NCBI GenBank assembly: GCA_964036665.1
Contig: OZ038532.1
Span: 22,843,037-22,907,036 of the forward strand
Direction: 5' to 3'
Source: Gordius sp. MW1
Lineage: Eukaryota > Nematomorpha > Gordioida > Gordea > Gordiidae
DNA length: 64,000 nt
Shown: positions 1 through 13,456 of the stretch, piece after piece
Numbering within the stretch: position 1 is the first letter of the stretch
Layout: every line of letters begins with the position of its first letter
The notes under the pieces: model-generated
The model's input: the letters and a program-made list of their open reading frames with translations, nothing else
Told to the model about the DNA's origin: nothing
The model's database searches: none
Translations under genes and position numbers: made by a program

Positions 1-1
1 T

Positions 2-3000
2 AGAGTAAGGAGTCGGGGGGAGCCTGGAACTCGTGGTGATGGAGGGGACGAGGATGGGGAGGTGGAAGTGCGTAGTCGGTACTCGTTGATGTCCGATTTG
101 AATGCATTCAATCACGATGATGAATATGACGACGGGGGAGCTATTGATATGAAGGTTAAGCACACCCTACCTCGCATACCGAAACAGTACAGGCGTGATT
201 ATCTGGAAACTATAGCTCCCACCACCACCACAATCACCCCTCTTCTCCCATCTGCTACAGTCCCTACCAACCAGCCTTCGAATAAATCTTCCAAGTGCTC
301 CTTAATCGATCATCGAGAAGGCTATGCTATGCCTTTGTCACATTGTCCGGTCTCCCCCGATCAAGCTTTGAGTCTTCTGCCTTCGAATGAATCACATCTT
401 GAGCAGCCCGCATCTCGACATGACGGGGCTGAAGTTGTTACGCTTGAACACGAGACCCCTCAAATTGATACTACCACTCCAATTCTTATTAAATCACCCT
501 CAATCAAGGGGTTTAATAACTCGGCTCCTGTTGTTGACCAAAACGAAGGCGGGGCAAGAGTGGACGAAAGTTTGATCGTTGAAAAAGGTGAGGGGTATGC
601 TGCGACTCTAGAAGCCGAACCGGAGGTAATGATGGGTGAGGGGGAGGAGGATAGTTCGGAGGATGAAATAATAGAGGAGGAGGAAAATGATGTTGATAGG
701 GTTGAGGGTAAGTAAGCATGAAGTGGCTCTTTATTTATTTACTTCGTACTGCTTACACATTAGCCGCCTTACTTAAAATATATTTTGTGCTGCTTAGATT
801 ATTCGAAGGCAGATGGGGAAGAAGAAAACAAGTTGCAAGATTCGGAGTTGTTTGATATGCTTGAAGAACCGGTAGACAACGCGGGTGCCCCTTTGGTCTA
901 CAAAAAGAGTGTCCTCCGAGGTTTGCCTTTACCACACTCAATCTTAATAAATTTTTGCGTTTATTATTTGTATACGTTTGTGTGGTGTTTGTGCGACAAT
1001 TATATTTCCAATCATAACTATATATATACCTTAATAAATTATAATTATGTGTGTGTATGTGTAGCGCCGGATCGGGATGATTTCGAAGTATTGCCCGAAT
1101 CGTGGATAGAAGTAACGCATCTCAGCGGCATCCCCGTCTACTTGCATCGCGGTACGAGAGTTTGCACCCTCGCCCGCCCCTACTTCCTAGGCTCATCCAG
1201 TGTGCGGGTAAGAAGTCATCTTATGTGTTGCTGAAACAACCTTTGCCTCCCCCCATGGGCGTAGCCAGCTTTCGGATTAGGGGGGGGGGCGAGCAAAAAA
1301 TATTCGCCGAGACTAAGTGAGAGCAAAAAAAAAATCGTCAATTTCAATTAGGGGGGGGGGGCGAAACACTAATTTTTCTAATTTTTACAAAAATTTACAT
1401 TAAAAAAAAAGAAAAATTCCCATTTAGGGGGGGGGGGCTCCCTACGTCCATGTCTCCCCCCTCTATTACAGCTTCATATTAATGCTACAATAAATAGATG
1501 TTGAATCAAGAAATGTTTGATCATGTTTACAAATTTATTGTCCGTTTTGAAAACAAAATTTTTGAACATTCACATATTTTGTTGATTCCCACTACGTCAA
1601 AATAACTCACATTTCACTTCTATTAATTATACTACATATAGACCTATCCTCAAATCAAAGCGCTGTTGTGTTATAAACTCAATCTAATCAATATTAGTAT
1701 TAGGCCCTAAAGACGTCTTGCTATAAATTCCATTCATAACTGGATTGATGCTTGAACCTCATTTTTATACCACTTGTTCATAATAGTCTTAACCTGGCCA
1801 AGATTTGACAGCTAAAAGCATGGCAGAACAACTGCTATATATAAAAGTTAACGCGTATTCTCGTAAGTACTCTCATTTTTCGGAACATTTAACTGACTTT
1901 ATTACAGAATTTTTAAGTTAAACTTTTTTTCGCCACAAAATTGAAATGAATATTCAATCGATTGCAATAATATTGATGTTTGTTGCATCATTAACCTTTT
2001 AACGTATGACATCCTTCCTTATTAAACATTTTCTCATTCTCATCTCCCTACAGAAACATAGCGTGCCGCTCGGGAGCGTGCCTTGTTTTAATTACCTCAA
2101 GTGGAAGGAACGAAAGGGGATCATCCCCAACCACAAACCGGAGCAGTGCAAAGAGGAGGAAATATCACCTCCCACACCTACCGAACCAGGATGTGCAGGT
2201 TAATACGACTCAATTAGACATGATGTATACGTATGTATATATGTTTGAAGGACTAACAATCATTTTACCCCCATAATCCGACTCCCATTTATCCTACAAA
2301 TCATATAGCTCATTCTTGATGATATGCATAGATATGCAGACTCCTTCGGCCCCCGACGCCCTCATGATGCCCTCAACATCCGCATCAGCAGCAGCAGTAG
2401 CAGCGGCTTATGACGCAGTAGCTCCCCTCCTCTTGCATCCCGAAAAATTCAAGGTTAGCGTTGAATCGGCCCAGCAAGTTGCCTCCAAAAATTGGCTGAG
2501 TAAGACACGTCACCACCACCATAAATAAATGTTTATACTGAATGAATGTATTTATGCAGGCCCCTCTCAAGTGAGGGAGTATTGCGAACGTCGATTCGAT
2601 TTCCACACCATCACCGTGAGAAAATTTAAGTGAGTCCCCCCATTCATTCATTCATTCATTCATTCATTCATTCATTCATTCATTCATTCATTCATTCATT
2701 CATTCATTCATTCATTCATTCATTCATTCATTCATTCATTCATTCATTCATTCATTCATTTCATCATAGCCGTGATATACTTACTTCTTATGTATATTAC
2801 TTCCTACTATATGTATCATGTATTGTAGGAGGTGGGCCGACAGGAGGAAGCAAATCAAAAAGTTGAAATGCAATAGACCCTCCCTGGTAAATAATACCCC
2901 CCCCCCCCATCCACATCCATTAATTATTATTAAGCGTATTATGTATATATTAATAATATGTTTACTTTTAGCCAAAGAGTGCTCAAATAGTCAAATGTAC

Positions 3001-6000
3001 CCTCCCCGTTCGTCGATTGAATGGACAAATTGTGGCCAAGAAAAAGAGTAATGTTATTTAGATCCTACGAGCAGCAGGTGAGGATGAAGACAGTAGTTGT
3101 CTTATGATTACCTTTCCCTGCTTATACTACTATCACTACTGCTTAAAATATATTTATTTATTGTTAATGATAATTTAATTCGCGCTGCAGATTTTTATTT
3201 CAATCCCGAAGACAAGACGGTTCTTTGTGTTTTGCACGAGTACGTGCAGAACGTGTTGAAGACTCAAGTGCAATACACCTTCCACACCGTGGGTAAGTTA
3301 TTTACCCCATTAATTACGTTATGATGATACCATGAACATAACGTTTTGCTGCCTTGTGTTTGGCAGAAAATACCAAACTCCCCTTTTGCTCCAAACTCAG
3401 TATCAAGGGAGTCGAATACGGGGTCGGGTACGGGGCGAATAAGAAATTGGCTAAATTGGAAGCAGGTAATTTTGTTTAACCCCTCCCTCACAATGATACC
3501 CTTGTTTGTAATTGTAACAACAGCCCGGGCAGCCTTGTCGGTGTTGAATCCCGAAATAGCCGACATTTATAACAAGAGTGGTCGTGAGAAGGGTGGAGGG
3601 GATGAGGGAGCCGCCACTCTCGATTCCACGTGCGTTAAGTTGTTCCCGAACCAGGCTCTGCCCTCCATAGGCTTCAAGGCAGCCACTCGGCCCCTGCTAC
3701 GAGTCGATGCCTGCAAACATGGATGCACTCGGGAGGTAATGCTTCCTTTACACACCTCAATCATTTATTTATTTAATTATATTTGAAATCATGATAGAAA
3801 GATGGAGTGAGTAATGTTGCCGCCGCCGCCACTCCTACCCCTTCCCCTCTTCTTTCTCCTGCCCCCGCCCCCCAAAAGTTACCCGAAAAAGATGATGCCT
3901 CACCTCTAAAATCCTGTAAGAAGTTTCATAAAAAAAATTAGTAGCTTTACGATTTTTATAATTTTAGTTGGCGTCCTTGATGATATCAGGATATATACTT
4001 ATCTTTATATATAAAGGACCAAAGCTTTTTGGATCTCTCGCTAAAGGGCTTCCTTGATATGATTTCTTACGTTGTTAGCATAAAAGTATATTGTCTAAAT
4101 CGCCCTCCGCCCCCTCTCCCTCTCCTTTTCGTAATGTTTTAACACGGCATGTCACTCTGTTCCCCCAATTTTTAATTGCTATGCAATTTATGGGCTCGTT
4201 TTTTGTTGTCCGTCCGTCCGTCCGTCCGTCCCTATCTATTTGCATTGGGTATATTAAGTTATCGATTTTTTAAATTAATGCATGAGAAAGAGGTGCCCCA
4301 CCCCTCATCTCTATCTCCCTCGCTGTGTTATTTTTTAAATTAATGCATGAGAAAGAGGTGCCCCACCCCTCATCTCTATCTCCCTCGCTTTCGGGCGGGG
4401 TCGGGTTTTAATTGCTATGTTAAATTAATGCATAAGTATATCTACTATTCGTTTTTGAATTGGGTAACATTGATATTAATTGCTATAATTACCCTATGCC
4501 CTCCACTACAAGGGCCTATGCCTCTACTGATATGGGTCCCTGTGCCCCTACAAAAGCCTATGCCTCTATTAATGTGGGTTCGAACCCCGGCGAATGTTCT
4601 GAATTGCTGGTTCGATTCCCGGAGAGGGCAAATTTTTTTTTATTTTTTAAATTAAATTAATATATTTTTCCTGTTACTACCATTGATAATATGACTTTTT
4701 GGCCGTCCGCTTGTTCTATTATTGTTTCATTTTATTATATAATAAACATAAATAAAAGTTGTTTACTTTTAATTGCTATGCAATTTAACTAGTTTTTGGG
4801 TTAAGTTTTTTTGACTCTTATGATTGTTCTTGTTACTATCATTGATAATAAGACTTTTTGGCCGTCCGCTGGCTGCTGACCAATGAAAAAAATGACCATC
4901 GGCCAAAATGTGAATCAGAGTTTATTTTTTCGTTTTTTTTGACTATTATGATTGTTCCTGTTACTACCATTGCTATTATGACTTTTTGGCCGTCCGCTGG
5001 CTCCTGACCGATGGAAAAAATGACCATTGGCCAAAATGTGAATCACAAATTATTTTTTTCGTTTTTTTTTTTGACTATTATGATTGTTCCTGTTCCTACC
5101 ATTGCTATTATGACTTTTTGGCCGTCCGCTGGCTGCTGACCAATGGAATAAAATGACCATTGGCCAAAATGTGATTCGAAAATTTTTTGTTCGTTTTTTT
5201 TGACTATTATGAATTTATATCCACTTTTACCGTGTCCTGGCTGCTGACCAATGGAAAAAAATGACCATTGGCCAAAATGTGATTCGAAATTGTTTTTTTC
5301 GTTTTTTTTTTACTCTTATGAATTTATATCCATTTTTACCGTGTGCTGGCTGCTGACCAATGGAAAAAATGACCATTGGCCAAAGTGAGCATCAAATTTT
5401 TTTCCGTTTTTTTGGCTATCATTGACTTATAGAGTATCTGTTGGTACTGACCAATGGAGAAAAAATGACCATTCGTTAAATTTTTGATTTTTTTAATTAA
5501 AAATTGTTCAAATTTTAACAAAAAATTTCTCCCAACAATTCTGCAAATTCTTATCATTGTGATGTTTTATAATATAATGTTTGTTAGACCCATAATCACT
5601 AAAGGCCATAAAAACTAATGTAATACGCAACTAGATGCAAACACTAAATCTAACCCTAACCCTTGCCTATATTACATTTTGCCTATAAATGGAAAATTTG
5701 TATAAATAATTAATTAATCATTAGGCATTTAATACCCCCCTATAGGCATTCTCGCCCCTTCCCACCTTTCTCGCCCATAAATTGCATAGCAAATATGATA
5801 CATTTATACGAAGTATAGATGAGTCGTCCCCCCTTCCCTTCCCCCCTTCCCTTCTCCCCTCCCCCTTCCCACGAGGGCCGAAGGCCCGAGTTTCTTTAAT
5901 GCTTTCTCTCTCCAATTTAATTTTTTAGCTTTACTGATTTAGTGTATTATGAGCAATAAATATTATTTGAGACGAGAAAGCGGAAATGAGCATCGTTATT

Positions 6001-9000
6001 AAATTAAATATTTGGTTAACATGATCTCAAAGCAATCCGCAATTTCCCCCCTCCCTCTTTGTGTAGGTGTATAGTTGTATCGTATCACTGTTTAAAATGT
6101 AACGTTTGTTTAACTAACATAAATTAAAAACCTATTTTGTTTTTTATTCTCTCTCAGATCGCTGCTTTGGAGGTCTTTTTATACAAAAGAATTAATATTT
6201 GTACGAGCTTAAATGAAATATTTACACCTTGCTGAATTACTGCTACGTCTTTAAACCAGTTAATGAACGACGTGCATTAGGTAAACCCGTTCAGAGCGGG
6301 GTTAGTAAGGAAGTTGTGACGGCCAAACACCACGACTCCCACCATTATAATAATAATAATAAGGTGGTGGAGGAGGAGGATGAGGAATTCGACATATTCA
6401 ACGAGTTGAAGGTAACCGATCCCAGGATTGCCGAATTATCCATCAAAGCCGGTCAATCCCTCCCATACGCCATACTGTTGGAATGCATGAAGAGGTGAGC
6501 CGCCTCACTACCCCCCCCTCTTCATAAGTTGCTTATACTCATGTTTTATACGACATAGGAATTTTGGCTTGACCGATTCCAACGTACAAAGCGAGCTCAA
6601 AACTATGAAGCCCTCGAAGCACGTTTTTACGCTGACGGTTGGAAAGCATACGGCGACCGTAAGAGTATTTTATGTTGCTGTTCCATTGCACCCACCTCAA
6701 AGTGGCACAGTTACCATTTGTGCATACAATACGTTTTGTTGTGTGTAATGAATGATAGGATGTATCCTTGTTTACCTTTGTTACCACTATTGCAACACGA
6801 CAAATTGTGAAAAGGTTTGTAATAATGTGTCATTTATATTTACATCATAATTGCAGGTGACGTGTAGCAATAAGCGAGAAGGCAAACACAAAGCTGCCCA
6901 ACAAATCATACAAGTAGCGATCTATTGCAGCAACATTCTTTTTCCCTCTCTCATATAAATTACATCATATACGTTTGTAATATACCTATTATATCATGTA
7001 ATGCATATAAATGTTAATATGATGCTTACCAAGGATATTCATCCCCAAGTAACGAATTGGGGTTCGATACTACGCCTGTACGGCAGGAACTACACCAAAG
7101 ATTTGCTCGGGAGAAAGGTACTTAATATCAATTACCATACTGTGAAGGAGATAATAATAAAAATAACCCTATTTAGGAGTGCCGCAACTAACTAAAGAGT
7201 TTACCTTAATTAGCGCCATCTGGAGGCAATTTTAGTTTGAGACTATCGAGTCACGTGCCAAAAAAGATGATGGGGATATATATAATTTATTTTGCATCTA
7301 GATGGCACCAATTAGAGTAAACTTTTAGTTAATTGCGGCAACCATAAAAAAGGTTATTATATCATCTTCTTCAAAATATTAATAAACCTCAATTTATTAA
7401 TTAATTTCAAATATAATACGTTTAAATATGACGTAGATGGAACAGAATAGCATCACCTCTCTCCAAACTCAAGCCAAAATGGAAGGGCCCAACATTAATA
7501 TATTGAACAAGTTGCGGGCTGATATGACCAAACTGTACGAAAGAAGGAAGGTAGTCCATCTCATCATTCATATAACAACCTGTGTTCAGTTAAAGCCATG
7601 CACGGGCAATAAAATTAACCCTAGCCAACATACCTCTTCAACTTTTTTATAAATCAATTTATCTTTACTTAAAAGTAATAGAACGTTCATATAGCATGAA
7701 AAAATTCCTGAGCCCCTCCTTCCTCAACTTTATGATAGTTTTTTTTTCAAATACTAGGCAGTTTTCAATTTTTGTACATATAGCAAGCTCGTTCCTTCCG
7801 ACTTGGCTCGCGGCTCCGCCCTAAACCCCGTCTGTTTTTTTGTATTTAAAACTAAGTTTCTAAGCAGTACTTTTAATGCTAAGCAGTTTTGTTTTCAAAA
7901 AACTTGGTTTATTTTATTGTAGGACTAGAACTTCTTTCAACATTGATCTTACCTGTATTTTTTAATTGCTATGCAATTTATGGGCTCGTTTTTTGTGCGT
8001 CGTCCGTCCGTCGTCCGTCCGTCGTCCACCAAGTTATTTCTCCAGCTTCCCGGGCGAGAGATCCTGAGTTCGATCCCCAGAGAGGACAAAAATTTTTATT
8101 TTTTTTTTAAATTAAATTAAAATTTTGTTCTTGTTAATACCATTGATAATTCGACTTTTTGACCGTCCGCAGGCTACTGACCAATGGAAAAAATGACCAT
8201 TGGCCAAAATGTGAATCCAAGTTTATTTTTTCGTTTTTTTTGACTATTATGATTGTTCCTGTTACTACCATTGCTATTATGAATTTTTGGCCGTCTACTG
8301 GCTGCTGACCAATGAAAAAAATGACCATTGGCCAAAATGTGAATCCAAGTTTATTTTTTCGTTTTTTTTTGAGTATTATGATTGTTCCTGTTACTACCAT
8401 TGCTATTATGACTTTTTGGCCGTCCGCTGGCTGCTGACCGATGGAAAAAATGACCATTGGCCAAAATGTGATTCCAAGTTTTTTTTTCGTTTTAGTTTTG
8501 ACTATTACGATTGTTCTTGTTACTATCATTGATAATAAGACTTTTTGGCCGTCCGCTGGCTGCTGACCAATGAAAAAAATGACCATTGGCCAAAATGTGA
8601 ATCCGAGTTTATTTTTTCGTTTATTTTTGACTATTATGATTATTCCTGTTACTACCATTGCTATTATTACTTTTTGGCCGTCCGCTGGCTCCTGACCGAT
8701 GGAAAAAATGACCATTGGCCAAAATGTGAATCGAAATTATTTTTCTTGTTTTTGTTTTACTATTATGATTGTTCCTGTTCCTACCATTGCTATTATGACT
8801 TTTTGGCCGTCCGCTGGCTGCTGACCAATGGAATAAAATGACCATTGGCCAAAATGTGATTCGAAAATGTTTTCCTCGTTTTTTTTGACTATTATGAATT
8901 TATATCCACTTTTACCGTGTCCTGGCTGCTGACCAATGGAATAAAATGACCATTGGCCAAAATGTGATTCGAAAATTTTTTTTTCGTTTTTTTTACTCTT

Positions 9001-9933
9001 ATGAATTGATATCCATTTTTACCGTGTGCTGGCTGCTGACCGATGGAAAAAAATGACCATTGGCCAAAGTGAGCATCAAATTTTTTTTCCGTTTTTTTGG
9101 CTATCATTGACTTATAGAGTATCTGTTGGTACTGACCAATTGAGAAAAAATGACCATTCGCCAAATTTTTGTTTTTTTTAATTAAAAATTGTTCAAATTC
9201 AACAAAAATTTCTCCCAACAATTCTGCAAATTCTTAACATTGTGATGTTTTATAATATAATGTTTGTTAGACCCATAATCACTAAAGGCCGTAAAAACTA
9301 ATGTAATACGCAACTAGATGCAAACACTAAATCTAACCCTAACCCTTGCCTATATTACATTTTGCCTATAAATGGAAAATTTGTATAAATAATTAATTAA
9401 TCATTAGGCATTTAATACCCCCCTATAGGCATTCTCGCCCCTTCCCACCTTTCTCGCCCATAAATTGCATAGCAAATATGATACATTTATACGAAGTAAA
9501 GATGAGTCGTCCCCCCTTCCCTTCTCCCCTCCCCTTCTCCCCTCCCCCTTCCCACGAGGGCCGAAGGCCCGAGTTTTTATTTACTATTAATAACAAGCAT
9601 TTTTTTATATAATATTAGGTAAATTGAATTTCAAATTTCCCACAATTTTGATTTGTAAAAAAGCTGTCGTGTCAGGTTAGGGTCTGGTCAAAATTTGAAT
9701 TAATTTTTGGTTTCGGGCTCGGAGAAATAACAATTAAAAATATAGAGTTGGGCTGTGGTCGATTAAAATCACTATTCCAGCGCTATAGGTGTCCTTCATC
9801 TTTATTAACTTACCCTTCTTTTACCCATTTGATATAGCTTCTGTTTCAACCAAATCCTGCTGCTGCTTCCACCATAAAAGGCGAATCTCTAGAACCGAAA
9901 GAATTTCGTAAAATCACCGACCTCAACATATGA
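2..9933 (+). CDS. DGCR8: DGCR8/Pasha, Microprocessor subunit (18 exons, 5' end missing)
   Basis: Double-stranded RNA-binding partner of Drosha, which crops primary microRNAs in the nucleus. Exons read by GT-AG sites and matching phase: 2-707, 798-920, 1065-1207, 2054-2198, 2332-2499, 2560-2629, 2829-2886, 2972-3047, 3191-3292, 3367-3465, 3524-3735, 3798-3915, 6260-6494, 6559-6658, 6857-6913, 7034-7117, 7437-7550, 9838-9933. They sum to 902 codons with the stop. From the window edge: acidic N-terminal region; WW-like part of the heme-binding domain (SWIEVTHLSGIPVYLH); the conserved Pro-Cys as SVPCFNY near residue 335; first dsRBD about 497-590 (KKLAKLEAARAAL); Ala/Pro linker; second dsRBD about 720-830 (KREGKHKAAQQIIQ); C-terminal helix (NILNKLRADMTKL). 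The last exon (LLFQPNPAAAST to TDLNI) rests on a strong pyrimidine tract, phase and a stop, not on clear homology. The acceptor at 2331 is weak but is the one that fits phase. Identity is secure; exact exon edges are less so. Confidence 0.92.
2641..2761. repeat. (CATT)n microsatellite, about 30 units
   Basis: An almost perfect CATT tract fills part of the DGCR8 intron between 2629 and 2829. It reads as a repetitive Ile-His-Ser-Phe peptide on the plus strand, which is not a real gene. Confidence 0.97.
4171..5891 (+). mobile_element. Helentron-like non-autonomous element, copy 1 (DGCR8 intron)
   Basis: Starts with TTGCTATGCAATTTATGGGC (about 4175-4194). Its reverse complement returns at 5773-5792 as a subterminal inverted repeat. 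Then come (GTCC)n, a 66-bp tandem duplication (about 4270-4400), T-arm-like motifs, and a tandem array of ~120-bp units (about 4660-5480), each with CCAATGG facing CCATTGG. The 3' part has a pyrimidine-rich tract and ends in hairpin GGGCC-GAA-GGCCC (5875-5887). This order resembles Helentron-derived interspersed elements (DINE-1/HINE, mollusc pearl elements). No coding region is visible. The class is inferred from architecture; the repeat family is certain because similar copies lie at 7961, 26147 and 62398. Confidence 0.75.
7178..7343. mobile_element. MITE with ~50-bp terminal inverted repeats
   Basis: The left arm starting GTGCCGCAACTAACTAAA and the right arm ending TTTAGTTAATTGCGGCAAC are imperfect inverted repeats about 50 bp long, around a short centre. 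It lies in the DGCR8 intron between the exons ending at 7117 and starting at 7437. I could not fix a target-site duplication, so the superfamily is open. Confidence 0.7.
7961..9574 (+). mobile_element. Helentron-like non-autonomous element, copy 2 (last DGCR8 intron)
   Basis: Same order as copy 1: the 5' subterminal repeat from 7961, (GTCC) microsatellite, one T-arm-like motif (GAGTTCGATCCCC), about nine ~120-bp tandem units (8130-9170), the inverted 3' subterminal repeat (about 9455-9475), a pyrimidine tract, and hairpin GGGCC-GAA-GGCCC at 9558-9570. Its last ~400 bp are nearly identical to copy 1. It inflates the last DGCR8 intron to about 2.3 kb. Long open frames on either strand here come from the tandem units and are not genes. 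Confidence 0.75.
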
Positions 9934-12900
9934 AGAATCAAATCCTTTATTTCCTGCCACATGCTACGCTCAATAAGTTTGTAATATCTTTGAAATATGG
10001 TTCAACTTCATACCCACCAACACACTCATTAATAACTTTATCTTTTAATCTCGCGTAAGACAAAATCATGGCCAATTTTAGAATTAGGCGAATCATTTGT
10101 TGCAATCACGATGACTATATAGCATTTTATACTTTGATTGTATTAATTAATTTTTGATTAATTGATATTGATGCTATATACCCTACAATAATAACTCTTA
10201 TGTTAAGGTGTTAAAGTTCCTAAAAAATAAACTAGTTCCAGTTCAAAGTTTTAGCCTCACTTCAGTTTTAACTCCTTAATTTTTCCAAAAAAGCAAATTT
10301 TATTTTTAAAAGTTTTTTTCACGAATTTATATACCTATATTTATCAAATCCACTTATATATATCGATGGAAATTTTTAAAATCCAGCATACAAATAAATA
10401 ACTTAAAGATAAATATTTATGAAATTTATTATACAGGTTCGTTTATTCCAAACGATAGTTAGCTTGAAAGCCTTTTTATATATTTAAGAAACGGATTAGT
10501 TTAAGCTGTCGTCATTTAACATATCAAATTTACTAAATTTTGCAATTTAAATAAGAATTTCGGCCTTTTCTTGCGACGGGGGGGGCATCCACTATGTGAA
10601 TCCTGAATTCTTCATTCCTTTTTACCCTCATAGTTGTTATTGAATCAAGTCCGGTTGTTTTAAGTTCAAAAAGCCTTGATAACTCGTTTACTTCTTTGTT
10701 GGATGGATCTCTGCTATCTCGCTTGCTTAAGGGGCAGTATGACCAATATTTGGTCGCTCTAATCGTAAATCATGTTTTAACCTTAGATTATATATTTTGA
10801 CCAAATGTTTTTTACCCTTAACATAATTTTTGGCTAGTCATCTGTGTGTTTTATTTTTTATCTGCCCAATTATTTAAAGCAATAAAATCAATTATTAGGA
10901 ATATTTTGAATATCTAAGCTTGGCTTTATAAAAGTTGACGTGAACAAGTTTAGAGGCCAAAAATCTAAGGTTATAAAGATTATATCAACCTTATACTTAT
11001 AGGAGGTTTTTTGCAAAGGTCAACTTAAAAAGGAAATCAGTTCAAATTTATTGGTGATAAAAAATTTGATTTATAAATCATAACATATACTTATAACTTG
11101 ATCTGTCATTTAGTTATATTATCGCCTCAGCAAGTTGCTCTTTTTTTGCCATTTTAATCCATCATCCCTATTTATGATGCTGGTGCAGGATAAGCTCCAT
11201 TTGCATTTTGATATATATCATAAATTAATTTTTAGAAGGTGTATAAGTTTTAGATAATGCACTTAGATATTTAAAAATTAAAAATTATTTTGTTATAAAT
11301 CATATTGAGAAAGCCATCTTTAATGTAGGGAAAAAAATGTAGACTAGTATGAGTGGGTTAATAGGACCTCCTAGGCTCTCATGAATGCCTTATTTCTCGT
11401 CACCTGTTAATCCAGCCAAATGCACAAATTGTAAGGAGAGATATGATTCAAAGCTTTGCACTTAGTAACTTATTTGTGATGTATATTAATATTGATTGTC
11501 CCTTAAAACCGACACAACAAGGTTAAAACATTAAGTATGTTTATTATTGTAGATTATTTATTATCAACTTTTAATAAAGCCCGCTTTGTTAGACAACTTA
11601 GTGGTTTCCAATACACTCAAATTTAGTGATATAAATTGCTGTGCAATTTACGGGCACGTTTTTGGTTGTCCGTGCGTCCTGTCCAACAACTGTAATTTTG
11701 CAATAATTACCATCGAAACTTATACGGATTTTTAATGGCTGTACACTTATGCTTTTTACTTTCGCAAAAAGGACCGCTACTTGCCTTTAATTTTTCGATC
11801 TCGCCCGTGCCCTTCTTCCATTATTGATTTTGTGCCCGATTGAACATTTATATATAGATTTCTTTTGGCAATTAGTCTACGCCGTTGCTTAATAACAAAT
11901 AATGACGAAACTGGCTAAATAATATTCTGCAAATTAATCATGACCGTTGCTAACTTCAACTTTATTTGACCCCGGTTAAAGGCCAAGATCCATTTTTATT
12001 TTTGTGCTTGCAGGTTTGGGCATTCATGTCTTGCCTTCAAATAAACATTACCCCTCCAAAAAAATTTTTTTTGGCTGAAAATGAATAATGACCGTTCCTC
12101 GGCCAAAAATTAACCATTTTGTCCCTCACTTGATTCTTAATTTTTTGTGCATTTTGATGGTGTGGGCGGCTAACATTTAGGCAGAAATGTATATATTTCT
12201 CTGACCCACTGCTTAGAATTTAATCATTGTCCCTCCCCCCCCCCCCCTTTGCTCCCCTTCGCCTCATACTGACCCCCTTCTGAGCCCCTCCCCCCTTAGC
12301 CCCCCCCCCCCTCCTCACTTTTGCCCCCTTACAATTATATTCTTATGCCCAAAAGTAAGAAAACTCTTAGGCGCGTGTTGTAGTGATGTTGCACTAAACT
12401 ATCAAAAAGATTTTTTTTATATTTCCTTTACTTTTTTCTTCGATTTGTGGAAAATAAGAATAGTTTTAAATTTTGGCATACGTTCATAATGCGAGCCAAT
12501 GGAAAGGTAACGCCGCAGGGTCTTTTGTTGGCGCGTGGAATCAAGTCTGAGCTTCCGAGTTTTTATAACTTATATTCTATAAAAATTAAATTACGAGACA
12601 AAAAGTAAAGTTATTTTCCTTTTCCTAAAATCATTAAACCTCGAGAGCATACGTGGGACACCACGGACCCCACGATAGTTATAAACTTGAATATAAAGAG
12701 TTTAAAGACGAATTGATCTGGCCTTGTTTACTATTTTACCAAGAACTAAATTTTGGGAAAATTTTATAACTTTTGGCCCACTACTTTTTAAAAGCATCTT
12801 TTTGGCCACAGGGGTCCTGTGTACCCCACGAATAAATGTTTGTATTTTTTATATCATCATAATATGTTGCGATTATATTTTTTATGCATCTCCGACTTTC

Positions 12901-13065
12901 TTTTAATAAAAAATCATTTTAATTTTATTCATTTCATGGCATATGATGTTAAGAGGTAAAATGAGGCGAGTTGAAATCAAAAAAAAAATAACATGACTTC
13001 AGAAAAATGTTATTAATATTTGTAATATTGTTCAATTATTTATCAAAATTTATACCATCAATCAA
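9934..13065. other. Non-coding stretch downstream of DGCR8 with a decayed Helentron-like relic
   Basis: I see no gene. The sequence is AT-rich; a possible poly(A) signal AATAAA lies near 10395. From about 11634 to 12330 there is a diverged relic of the Helentron-like family: a changed 5' repeat (AAATTGCTGTGCAATTTACG), a GTCC-like tract, one unit-like stretch (GACCGTTCCTCGGCCAAAA), then C-rich tracts. Confidence 0.55.
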
Positions 13066-13456
13066 CCCGACAGGTACCAGAAGCAGTTCAGCCTAAAAAA
13101 TTTTTAAAGAAATTTTTCTGGGCTTTCTCACATGCTAAATAAAGCTAAACAACTGAAAAAAAATTATTTACTTTGAGAAAAAAGGGGTGTCACACACTGG
13201 GCAGCACAAATATACTCACGTATAAAGATTTTATTAAATTTACAATTATGTATAAATAATGATGATTTTTTTTTATAAAATACATAAAAATGTAATAACT
13301 AACATATCAAGGAGTAGTTAATTATTATAAAATATTGACCAACAATGTATGAGAAGCCACTTTACAATTATGCACATAAAATTCTACTAACTTTATTACA
13401 GACGACACAACGCCCCTGAGTACACGATACCTTTTGATGTATAGTTATATTATTCT

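Noticed and set aside
2630-2866. ORF of Ile-His-Ser-Phe repeats
   Set aside because: It is the (CATT)n microsatellite read in one frame.
4660-5480. CRISPR-like array of regular repeats
   Set aside because: Units are longer, variable and contiguous without unique spacers, and the DNA is animal nuclear.
8134-8841. Long overlapping open frames on both strands with repeated peptides
   Set aside because: They are translations of the ~120-bp tandem units of the Helentron-like element, and similar frames recur in every copy.
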